From the NCBI GenBank assembly GCA_013824215.1, contig PNNM01000008.1, positions 1-22,058 of the forward strand: a stretch of 22,058 nt of DNA, read 5' to 3'. This DNA comes from Coriobacteriaceae bacterium (lineage in GTDB: Bacteria; Actinomycetota; Coriobacteriia; Anaerosomatales; D1FN1-002). This document shows, in pieces, positions 6,151 to 13,013 of the stretch. Numbering within the stretch: the first letter of the stretch is position 1; each line of letters opens with the position of its first letter. The position numbers were made by a program, and so were the translations under genes. The notes below the pieces were generated by a model, which worked only from the letters and a program-made list of their open reading frames with translations, made no database searches and had not been told where the DNA came from.

Positions 6151-6771
6151 ATGGGCGCCAGACGTCACGGGGGCGGCACCGGGAGGGACTCCGGGATCGG
6201 TCCTCGGGAAGACCACCCTGCGGAGGCTCCCTTCACCCCTCCCGGTGCCGTCCCGTCCATCGACCCTGAGCTGGAGGAGGACCTGGCTGCCCAGCCCCGT
6301 CCGGATGACCTCATCGAGGCCGCACGGGCGGAGGCCGCCGAGTGCCGGGACCAGGCGCTGCGGGCACACGCCGAGATGGAGAATGTCCGCAAGCGGTTGA
6401 CCGCGCAGCACGCCGATGCCGTCGCGCGTGCGGGCGAGCGCATCGTCGAGGCCCTGTTCCCGGTCATCGACGACCTGGAACGCGCCATCGACCACGCGGT
6501 CCCCGGTGAGGGCGAGATGCTCGCCGGGCTCGGGGCCGTGCACCGCAAGCTGCTCGACGTGCTGAAGCACGAGGGTTGCGAGCCGATCGACCCGTTCGGC
6601 GGCCCGTTCGACCCGAACCTGCACAACGCGGTCCAGTTGCACGAGGACGCGGGTGTGCCCGACCACACGGTTGTCGAAGTCTTCCAGAAGGGATACGCGA
6701 TGCACGGGCGCGTGCTGCGCCCGGCGATGGTGGTCGTGTCGACCGGAGGGCCGGAGCGGGCGGCGGAGTAG
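6151..6771 (+). CDS. grpE: Nucleotide exchange factor GrpE
   Basis: The 206-residue protein is the DnaK nucleotide exchange factor. After a low-complexity N-terminal tail (about 1-45) comes a long coiled coil with RAHAEMENVRKRLTAQ, then LFPVIDDLERAID, and the beta-domain motifs GGPFDPNLHNAVQL and VVEVFQKGYAMHGRVLRPAMVVVS, which are the GrpE signature. It releases ADP from DnaK. It starts two bases after the dnaK stop and ends three bases before dnaJ, so it is tightly coupled to both. The N-terminal tail (MGARRHGGGTGRDSGIG...) is rich in Gly and Arg and resembles no domain I know. Confidence 0.96.
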   Translation: MGARRHGGGTGRDSGIGPREDHPAEAPFTPPGAVPSIDPELEEDLAAQPRPDDLIEAARAEAAECRDQALRAHAEMENVRKRLTAQHADAVARAGERIVEALFPVIDDLERAIDHAVPGEGEMLAGLGAVHRKLLDVLKHEGCEPIDPFGGPFDPNLHNAVQLHEDAGVPDHTVVEVFQKGYAMHGRVLRPAMVVVSTGGPERAAE

Positions 6772-6774
6772 AAG

Positions 6775-7872
6775 ATGGCAGCCCGCGACTTCTACGAGGT
6801 GCTCGGCGTCAAGCGTGACGCGGGTGCGGACGAGATCAAGAAGGCGTTCCGCAGGCTGTCGCGCAAGCATCACCCCGACACCGGCGGCACCGAGGAGAAG
6901 TTCAAGGAGCTGAACGAGGCCTACCAGGTCCTCTCGGCGCCGGAGAAGCGCGCGCAGTACGACCAGTACGGCCGCTACTTCGGCGGCGAGGGCCCGCCGG
7001 GCGCCGGTGGCGCGCCCCCGGGCTGGCCGGGCGGCGGGTACTCCCCCGTCGACATGGGCGACCTCGGCGACCTGTTCGGCAACGTCTTCTCGGGGTTCGG
7101 CGGGGGCGGAGCGCGGCAGAGCGCGGCCCGGCGCGGGTCGGACCTCACCTACGAGTTGTCGCTCGATTTCGACGAGGCGCTCGCGGGGGTGTCCACGAAG
7201 GTGGACGTCCAGCGCTCCGAGCGGTGCGCCACCTGCAAGGGCGGCGGCGCGAAGCCCGGCACCTCGGCGACGAGCTGCCCCGCCTGCGGCGGGACCGGCC
7301 ACATCCAGACGGGTGGCGGCATGTTCGCGTTCTCGCGGCCGTGCCCGCGCTGCGGCGGCAGTGGAAGAGTGATCGAGTCTCCGTGCTCGGCGTGCAAGGG
7401 CAAGGGCGCGGTGCTGCGCATGAAGCCGGTGACCGTGAACGTGCCGGCGGGTGTCACCGACGGCGGCAAGCTGCGCTTCAAGGGCAAGGGAGAGCCCGGC
7501 GCCGCCGGCGGTCCGGCGGGCGACCTGTACGTGGTGACCCGCATCAGGAAGCACCCGTTCTACACGCGCGACGGCGCGGACGTGCTCATGGACCTGCCGG
7601 TGACTCTCACCGAGGCCGCGCTCGGCACCGAGATCACCATCCCGGCGCCGGACGGCACCAAGGTGAAGCTCAAGATCGCCGAGGGCACCCAGGACGGCAA
7701 GCTGCACCGCATCTCGGGCAAAGGCGCGCCGAAGCTCAAGGGCTCCGGCCGTGGCGACCTGAAGGTGAAGGCGCGCGTGACGGTGCCGACCGACCTCGAC
7801 GCGGAGCAGAAGGAACTACTGAGGCGCTTCGAGTCCTCGCGGGGCGAGGACGTGAGGGCCCACATCAAGTAG
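6775..7872 (+). CDS. dnaJ: Hsp40 co-chaperone DnaJ
   Basis: The 365-residue protein is a type I DnaJ. It has an N-terminal J domain with HPD at residues 33-35, which stimulates DnaK ATPase, and a Gly-rich linker (about 70-115, with GDLFGNVFSGFGGGG). A zinc-binding region has four CxxC motifs (C151/C154, C168/C171, C190/C193, C204/C207), and two beta-sandwich substrate domains follow (VTVNVPAGVTDGGKLRFKGKG, GTEITIPAPDGTKVKLKIAEGTQDG). The gene starts three bases after grpE and is followed nine bases later by hspR, as in the actinobacterial dnaK operon. Confidence 0.97.
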   Translation: MAARDFYEVLGVKRDAGADEIKKAFRRLSRKHHPDTGGTEEKFKELNEAYQVLSAPEKRAQYDQYGRYFGGEGPPGAGGAPPGWPGGGYSPVDMGDLGDLFGNVFSGFGGGGARQSAARRGSDLTYELSLDFDEALAGVSTKVDVQRSERCATCKGGGAKPGTSATSCPACGGTGHIQTGGGMFAFSRPCPRCGGSGRVIESPCSACKGKGAVLRMKPVTVNVPAGVTDGGKLRFKGKGEPGAAGGPAGDLYVVTRIRKHPFYTRDGADVLMDLPVTLTEAALGTEITIPAPDGTKVKLKIAEGTQDGKLHRISGKGAPKLKGSGRGDLKVKARVTVPTDLDAEQKELLRRFESSRGEDVRAHIK

Positions 7873-7881
7873 GAGGGCGCG

Positions 7882-8292
7882 ATGAACGCACGCAGGACAG
7901 ACGACCGCGAGCGTCCGCTCTACATGATCAGCGTCGCCGCCGAGCTCTCGGGCATGCACCCGCAGACCCTGCGGATCTACGAGCGCCGCGCGCTCATCAA
8001 GCCCCAGCGCTCGGGGGGCAACACGCGCCTGTACTCGGACGCCGACATCGAGCGGCTGCGGCTCATCCAGCACCTCACGCAGATCGAGGGGATCAACCTC
8101 GCGGGGGTGATACGGATCATGGAGCTCGAGAACGAGGTCGAGTTCCTGCGTACCGAGGTGGAGCGGATGAGCGAGGCGGCCGACGTCGCCCACCGCCGCG
8201 CGGCGGCCGAGGCGGAGCGGGTCCACCAGAGTTACCGCGCCGATATCGTGCTGGTGCGGCGCGGAGGGATGGCGAGGCGGGAGGAGCGATGA
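7882..8292 (+). CDS. hspR: MerR-family heat-shock repressor HspR
   Basis: The 136-residue protein has a MerR-type winged helix-turn-helix: 'YMISVAAELSGMHPQTLRIYERRALIKPQRSGGNTRLYSDADIERLRLIQHL' (about 14-65). A hydrophobic segment and a coiled coil follow (ELENEVEFLRTEVERMSEAAD). The sequence around MHPQTLRIYE and GGNTRLYS is characteristic of HspR, which represses the dnaK operon by binding HAIR sites, with DnaK as co-repressor in Streptomyces. A HAIR-like site is present at 4136-4156. AGGAGG precedes the start. The stop overlaps the clpB start (ATGA), so repressor and disaggregase are translationally coupled. Confidence 0.95.
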   Translation: MNARRTDDRERPLYMISVAAELSGMHPQTLRIYERRALIKPQRSGGNTRLYSDADIERLRLIQHLTQIEGINLAGVIRIMELENEVEFLRTEVERMSEAADVAHRRAAAEAERVHQSYRADIVLVRRGGMARREER

Positions 8293-10871
8293 GGCAAGAC
8301 AAGCTGACGGTGAAAGCGCAGGAGGCCCTGCAGGCCTCCCAGGGCATCGCCGAGGAGAACGACTCCCAGGTCGTCGAGCCCGAGCACCTGCTCAAGGCGC
8401 TCGTGGACGCGGCCGAGGGTATCGTGCGCCCGATACTGGCGAAGGTGGGCGCCGACCCGGATCTGGTCGAGGCCGAGGCGAGCGCGGCCGTCGCCGCGAT
8501 GCCGAAGGTGAGCGGCGGGACGGTCGGCGCGGGCGTCTCCCCGCGCCTGCAGAGCGCGCTCGGCGACGCGTTCAGGGCTGCCGAGAAGCTCAAAGACGCC
8601 TACGTCTCCACCGAGCATCTTCTGCTCGCGCTCGCCGGTGACAAGGGCGAGGCCGGGCGCATCTTGGGCAAGCACGGCGTGACGACCGAGCGTCTCGCCA
8701 CCGCGCTGGAGGAGCTGCGCGCCGGCGCGCGTGTCACCGACGCGAACCCGGAGGCGCAGTTCCAGGCGCTGACACGCTTCTCCCGCAACCTCACCGACCT
8801 TGCGCGCAGCGGCAAGCTCGACCCGGTGATCGGCCGGGATGCGGAGATCCGGCGTGTCATCCAGGTGCTCTCCCGCCGCACGAAGAACAACCCCGTGCTC
8901 ATCGGCGAGCCGGGCACCGGCAAGACCGCGATCGTGGAAGGGCTCGCGCAGCGCATCGTGGCGGGCGACATCCCAACGTCGCTGAAGGACAAGGATGTCG
9001 TGGCGCTCGACCTGGGGGCGATGCTGGCAGGCGCGAAGTACCGCGGCGAGTTCGAGGACCGTCTCAAAGCCGTTCTGCGCGAGGTGGAGCAGGCCGCCGG
9101 GCGGCTCGTGCTGTTCATCGACGAGCTGCACACGATCGTGGGCGCGGGCGCGGCGGAAGGCGCGATGGACGCGAGCAACATGCTCAAGCCCGCGCTGGCG
9201 CGCGGCGAGCTGCGGGCGGTGGGTGCCACCACGCTCGACGAGTACCGCGAGCACATCGAGAAGGACGCGGCGCTCGAGCGCAGGTTCCAGCCGATCTACG
9301 TGGGCGAGCCGTCCGTTGAGGACTCGATAGCGATCCTGCGCGGCATCAAGGAGAAGTACGAGGTCCACCACGGCGTGCGCATCACCGACGGCGCGCTCGT
9401 GGCCGCGGCCACGCTCTCGGACCGCTACATCACCGACCGTTTCCTGCCCGACAAGGCGATCGACCTGGTGGACGAGTCGGCCAGCCGCCTGCGCATCGAG
9501 ATCGACTCGATGCCCACCGAGATCGACGTGGTGGACCGCAGAGTCCGCCAGATGCAGATCGAGGAGCAGGCGCTCGCCAAGGAGACCGACGAGGCCTCAG
9601 CCGAACGTCTGGACAGGTTGCGCGCGGAGATGGCCGGGCTCGCCGAGCAGCTCTCGGGGCTCAAAGCGCAGTGGCAGGCGGAGAAGGACGTCATCGTCGA
9701 CGTCCAGCGCCTGACCGCCGAGCTCGAGGAGGCGAAGGTCGCGGCCGAGCGAGCCGAGCGCGAGGGGGACCTCGCGCGCGCGGCCGAGCTGCGCTACGGG
9801 CGTATCCCCGAGCTCACCAAGGCGCTCGAGGGTGCCGACACCAAGCTGGCCGAGCGGCAGGGCGGCGAGGCGATGCTGCGCGAGCAGGTGACCGAGGAGG
9901 AGATCGCCGAGGTCGTGTCGTCCTGGACCGGGATCCCGCTGTCGCGCCTGATGGAGGGCGAGCTCGCGAAGCTGGCGCGCCTCGAAGACGAGTTGCACAA
10001 ACGCGTGGTCGGCCAGGATGAGGCGGTCAACGCTGTGGCCGCCGCGATCCGACGCTCGCGCGCGGGGCTGGCGGACCCCGACCGCCCGCTCGGGTCGTTC
10101 ATCTTCCTCGGCCCCACCGGCGTGGGCAAGACGGAGCTGGCCCGCACGCTCGCCGCGTTCCTGTTCGACGACGAGCGCAACATGGTGCGCATCGACATGT
10201 CCGAGTACATGGAGAAGTTCTCGGTCCAGCGCCTCATCGGCGCGCCCCCCGGCTACGTCGGCTACGAGGAGGGCGGCCAGCTCACCGAGGCTGTGCGGCG
10301 CCGCCCGTACAGCGTGATCCTGCTCGATGAGATCGAGAAGGCGCACCCGGACGTCTTCAGCGTGCTGCTGCAGGTGCTCGACGACGGGCGCCTCACCGAT
10401 GGCCAAGGCCGGACCGTGTCGTTCCGCAACAGCATCGTCATCATGACGAGCAACGTGGGCGGCCAGTTCATCCAGGAGTTCCAGAAGAGCGGGGAGGAGT
10501 CGCAGCTCGACGCGATGCTGCAGGAGGCTCTGCGCGCGACGTTCCGTCCCGAGTTCCTGAACCGCGTGGACGACATCGTGACGTTCCACTCGCTGACGAT
10601 GGAGCAGGTCGCCGAGATCGCCGAGCTGCAGCTGGAGAAGGTGCGCCTGCGTCTCGCCGAGCGAAGGATCGCGCTCGAGCTCACGCCCGCGGCGCGCGAG
10701 CGCATCGCACTCGAGGGGTTCGACCCGCTGTTCGGCGCGCGGCCCTTGAAGCGCGTCATCCAGCGCGAGGTGGTCGACCGCGTGGCCAAGGCGCTGGTCG
10801 GCGGCGAGGTGCACGAGGGTGACACCGTGACGGTGGACGTCGGCGACGACGGCGAGCTGGCGGTGAGGTAG
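8289..10871 (+). CDS. clpB: AAA+ disaggregase ClpB
   Basis: The 860-residue protein is a full ClpB. It has an N-terminal Clp repeat domain (LTVKAQEALQASQGIAEENDSQVVEPEHLLKAL). NBD1 has Walker A GEPGTGKT (206-213) and Walker B LVLFIDELHTIVGAG. A coiled-coil middle domain follows (about 400-520, many Glu/Arg/Leu heptads), then NBD2 with Walker A GPTGVGKT (608-615) and Walker B VILLDEIEKAHPDV. The C-terminal sensor-2 region has GFDPLFGARPLKRVIQREV. No ClpP-binding IGF loop was noticed, consistent with disaggregase rather than protease partner. It extracts aggregated proteins with DnaK. The start is the ATG overlapping the hspR stop; the frame upstream is an out-of-frame reading of dnaJ and hspR. 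Confidence 0.97.
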   Translation: MRQDKLTVKAQEALQASQGIAEENDSQVVEPEHLLKALVDAAEGIVRPILAKVGADPDLVEAEASAAVAAMPKVSGGTVGAGVSPRLQSALGDAFRAAEKLKDAYVSTEHLLLALAGDKGEAGRILGKHGVTTERLATALEELRAGARVTDANPEAQFQALTRFSRNLTDLARSGKLDPVIGRDAEIRRVIQVLSRRTKNNPVLIGEPGTGKTAIVEGLAQRIVAGDIPTSLKDKDVVALDLGAMLAGAKYRGEFEDRLKAVLREVEQAAGRLVLFIDELHTIVGAGAAEGAMDASNMLKPALARGELRAVGATTLDEYREHIEKDAALERRFQPIYVGEPSVEDSIAILRGIKEKYEVHHGVRITDGALVAAATLSDRYITDRFLPDKAIDLVDESASRLRIEIDSMPTEIDVVDRRVRQMQIEEQALAKETDEASAERLDRLRAEMAGLAEQLSGLKAQWQAEKDVIVDVQRLTAELEEAKVAAERAEREGDLARAAELRYGRIPELTKALEGADTKLAERQGGEAMLREQVTEEEIAEVVSSWTGIPLSRLMEGELAKLARLEDELHKRVVGQDEAVNAVAAAIRRSRAGLADPDRPLGSFIFLGPTGVGKTELARTLAAFLFDDERNMVRIDMSEYMEKFSVQRLIGAPPGYVGYEEGGQLTEAVRRRPYSVILLDEIEKAHPDVFSVLLQVLDDGRLTDGQGRTVSFRNSIVIMTSNVGGQFIQEFQKSGEESQLDAMLQEALRATFRPEFLNRVDDIVTFHSLTMEQVAEIAELQLEKVRLRLAERRIALELTPAARERIALEGFDPLFGARPLKRVIQREVVDRVAKALVGGEVHEGDTVTVDVGDDGELAVR

Positions 10872-10892
10872 GGGGGATGGCGCACCACCGGC

Positions 10893-11312
10893 TCAGGTCA
10901 GATGCTCGCGGGCGGCGCCGAGGACGGCGCGCGACACCGAGATGGCGCGTTCCGCCTCCGTCGTCGACGTCGAGCCGCGAAGGTCGTAGATCACGGTATG
11001 CCGCTTCTGGCGGATGTCGTCGAGGGCGTCCAGCGCTTGGCTCGGCTCACCCAGCGCCCAAGCGAGGAACCGGATCGCCGTGCGGTGGCGGTCGAAGGAA
11101 CGAGCGCGGTATCCGCGCGCCGACATCGTCGCCAAGCACGCTTGGAGGCCGGCGTCGTAGGCGATAGCGAAAGCCCAGTCAGGGTCGACGCCGAGGAGGT
11201 TCTGGGCGGTCCGCAGGTCACGCTCGGCGCGGTCCAGCGCCGCGCGAGCGGCGTGAGGGTCAGGCGCCTCACGGCGGACGAGCCCCTGCTTCTCCAGCCG
11301 TTCCAGGTCCAT
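10893..11312 (-). CDS. HEPN-domain protein, putative toxin of an MNT-HEPN pair
   Basis: The 139-residue, helix-rich protein resembles HEPN-domain partners of minimal nucleotidyltransferases: AALDRAERDLRTAQNLL, WAFAIAYDAGLQACLATMSARGYRA, then DALDDIRQKRHTVIYDL. The last segment holds the basic/His patch (R101, R104, H105) where active HEPN RNases carry Rx4-6H; here the spacing is shorter, so RNase activity is uncertain. I chose ATG 11310-11312, which has GGGGAG seven bases upstream and begins MDLERLEKQG. It overlaps the upstream nucleotidyltransferase gene by 44 bases, as many toxin-antitoxin pairs do. The pair sits between the clpB operon and flavodoxin and looks like an inserted module. Confidence 0.7.
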   Translation of the reverse strand: MDLERLEKQGLVRREAPDPHAARAALDRAERDLRTAQNLLGVDPDWAFAIAYDAGLQACLATMSARGYRARSFDRHRTAIRFLAWALGEPSQALDALDDIRQKRHTVIYDLRGSTSTTEAERAISVSRAVLGAAREHLT

Positions 11313-11874
11313 CGATGCTCCCCAGAAGCACGATCTTGGGACCGGCGAGCACGCCGACGATGAAGGCGTCGCCACGCGTCATGCGGTCCTCCAGTTCGCT
11401 CTCAGTGAACACCGAGGGTCTTACCGGGCGCTTAACGGAATCTTGCACCACGCGCGCAGCTGCGTAGACGAGCGTCGGATCGACCTCGCCGATCACCATC
11501 AGGTCGATGTCGCTGCGAGCGTCGTCGGTTCCGCAGGCCACCGAACCGTAGATGAATGCGGCCGAGATGTCGGACACGCCGGCGAGCGCCTCACGGAGAA
11601 CCGACCCGACCGACGCCGTCTTGAGGACGATCGCCCGCAGGTCGGCGTAGAGCGGGTGTGAGGCGTCCGCGCGGAAGCGGCGGCTCGTCCCGACGCGCTC
11701 GTCGCGGAGGATCCCAAGGTCGACGAGGTTGCCGGCCTCGTGCTGGACCGCGTTCGGGCTCACGCCGACGAGGCGGGCGGCCTCACGTAGTCCGACAGAG
11801 CGCTCGGGTTCCGGCAGAAGCAGCGCGAGCAGTCCGGCCCGCGTGCGGGATCCGAGTATGCGTTCGAGGTTCAT
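11269..11874 (-). CDS. wHTH-nucleotidyltransferase, putative antitoxin (MNT) and autoregulator
   Basis: The 201-residue protein joins an N-terminal winged helix (about 5-72: SRTRAGLLALLLPEPERSVGLREAARLVGVSPNAVQHEAGNLVDLGILR) to a polymerase-beta-like nucleotidyltransferase domain. The latter has the signature GS...SDIDLMVIG (G110 S111; D122 and D124 as metal ligands). In MNT-HEPN systems the transferase AMPylates the HEPN toxin to silence it; the fused DNA-binding domain suggests that it also represses its own promoter. I prefer ATG 11872-11874 (MNLERILGS) to the in-frame TTG at 11910, which lies inside the promoter repeat. No ribosome site precedes it, so the mRNA may be leaderless. Confidence 0.75.
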   Translation of the reverse strand: MNLERILGSRTRAGLLALLLPEPERSVGLREAARLVGVSPNAVQHEAGNLVDLGILRDERVGTSRRFRADASHPLYADLRAIVLKTASVGSVLREALAGVSDISAAFIYGSVACGTDDARSDIDLMVIGEVDPTLVYAAARVVQDSVKRPVRPSVFTESELEDRMTRGDAFIVGVLAGPKIVLLGSIDGPGTAGEAGARPP

Positions 11875-11886
11875 GCGAAGAGCGTA

Positions 11887-11922
11887 CAACGGAGTAGGAC
11901 GAATGTCCAAGGGAATAGGACG
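11887..11922. repeat. 21-base-period direct repeat at the MNT-HEPN promoter, candidate operator
   Basis: CAACGGAGTAGGACG (11887-11901) and CAAGGGAATAGGACG (11908-11922) match at 13 of 15 positions with exactly two helical turns between them. They end 13 bases before the nucleotidyltransferase ATG. On the minus strand TTGGAC and TGTACG, spaced by 16 bases, overlap the repeat as a possible promoter placing transcription start near the ATG. Autoregulation by the winged helix is inference. Confidence 0.6.
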
Positions 11923-12098
11923 TAAGGGACTCCACGACTAGAACCCCTCGTCGGCGAAGTGGGTCGCGGCGGCGAACTGCTCCCAGGCCCCGGCGGCGGG
12001 ATGGCGAGGACCGGGCTGGAGGACGAACGGGTGTCAGCGGTCCGTCCGAGGCGGGGACATACCCTGTGGAGGGGTGCGGTGCCAAGGGGGCGAGGAAC

Positions 12099-12533
12099 AT
12101 GAAGACGCTCATCGTCTACGACTCCAAGTACGGCAACACCGCGGAACTGGCCGACGAGATGCTGCTGGCGCTCGGCAGCGAGGCCAAGGCGTGCGACTGC
12201 GAGCAACTCGAGCTGGGCATGCTCGAAGGGGTCGAGTTGCTGATCATCGGATGCCCCACACAGAAGTGGACGGCGAGCCCGCCGGCACGCGATGCGGCGT
12301 TCGTCATCGGCGAATCCGTGAGTCCTTCGCATCTCAAGGTGGCCACGTTCGACACCGGGTTCGTCGGGCCGTTCGCGGGCTCCGGTGCCGCCAAGCTCGC
12401 CGACATGATGGCCGAGGCCGGCTTCGAGGTGGTCGCTCGGCCGGAGCACTTCCGCGTGGAACACCTGCACGGACCGCTCGAGGAGGGCGAGACCGAGCGG
12501 GCTCGCGAGTGGGCGCTGGCGCTCGCCGCGTAG
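12099..12533 (+). CDS. Flavodoxin-like FMN protein
   Basis: The 144-residue protein begins MKTLIVYDSKYGNTAELADEM, the FMN phosphate-binding loop of flavodoxins (residues 7-15), followed by LLIIGCPTQKWTASPPARDA and a central strand with 'VATFDTGFVGPFAGSGAAKLADMMAEAGFEVV', matching the flavodoxin fold. It is a cytoplasmic one-electron carrier or a related flavin protein. The ATG at 12099 has GAGGA at proper distance; an in-frame upstream start at 12066 adds 11 residues before the strand and is unlikely. It converges on the receiver gene at 12547 with only 13 bases between. Confidence 0.85.
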   Translation: MKTLIVYDSKYGNTAELADEMLLALGSEAKACDCEQLELGMLEGVELLIIGCPTQKWTASPPARDAAFVIGESVSPSHLKVATFDTGFVGPFAGSGAAKLADMMAEAGFEVVARPEHFRVEHLHGPLEEGETERAREWALALAA

Positions 12534-12536
12534 AGG

Positions 12537-12548
12537 AGCCCGCGGGCT
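12537..12548. terminator. 12-base perfect palindrome in a convergent junction
   Basis: AGCCCGCGGGCT lies between the flavodoxin stop and the receiver stop and overlaps the latter. It could help end transcription on both strands but has almost no loop and no T-run. Confidence 0.25.
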
Positions 12549-12918
12549 ACCGCTCGAGGAGTTCGGCGACCTTCGCGCGCAACTCGGCGTGGTCGAACGG
12601 CTTGACCACGTAGCCGTCAGCTCCGCCCTCGGCGCCGTGCTGGATCTCGGCGGGCAGGCCGGCGGTGGTCACCATGATGATGCTCGTCTCGGCGAGTTCG
12701 GGCATGGCGCGCAGCCGCTCGAGGACCTCGAACCCGTCGAGCTTGGGCAGGACGACATCCAGCAGGACGACGTCGGGACGGTGCTCGGCCGCGGCAGATA
12801 GGGCTTCCTCGCCGTCGACCGCCTCGACGATCTCGCAGCCGAGTGGCCGCAGGGCCGCCGTGGCGAGCATGCGCATGAACCTGTCGTCGTCCACCAGCAG
12901 GACCTTGCCGGCTCCCAT
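12547..12918 (-). CDS. Single-domain response regulator (CheY-like)
   Basis: The 123-residue protein is a lone receiver domain: acidic pair D10-D11 (VLLVDDDRF), phospho-acceptor Asp54 (VVLLDVVLP), Thr84 (IMVTTAG) and Lys106 (VVKPFD). No output domain follows, so it must signal by protein contact or serve in phosphate transfer. I use ATG 12916-12918, directly before GKVLLVDDD, with AGGGG upstream; the longer frame to 13143 has no receiver sequence. It is divergent from the hybrid kinase gene, with 95 bases between, which suggests that it belongs to the same pathway. Confidence 0.92.
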   Translation of the reverse strand: MGAGKVLLVDDDRFMRMLATAALRPLGCEIVEAVDGEEALSAAAEHRPDVVLLDVVLPKLDGFEVLERLRAMPELAETSIIMVTTAGLPAEIQHGAEGGADGYVVKPFDHAELRAKVAELLER

Positions 12919-13013
12919 GAGATCGCCCCTTCGCCGCGCGCTACGGTCCCACCGAGAACCGTTCGACACGCCCGGCCGCTCCCCTGCACGCGTCCGCGCC
13001 CGCATGAAGGTTC

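Noticed and set aside
6121..7707. 528-codon open frame antisense to grpE and dnaJ
   Set aside because: It is the complement shadow of two certain genes and has the same biased composition.
7224..8288. N-terminal extension of clpB by 355 codons
   Set aside because: This stretch is an out-of-frame reading of dnaJ and hspR, and ClpB starts normally at the ATG overlapping the hspR stop.
11939..12034. Possible 3' remnant of a minus-strand gene (about 31 codons, ending AWEQFAAATHFADEGF)
   Set aside because: The protein-like ending is suggestive, but an in-frame stop closes it upstream and there is no start or ribosome site; too short to call a pseudogene.
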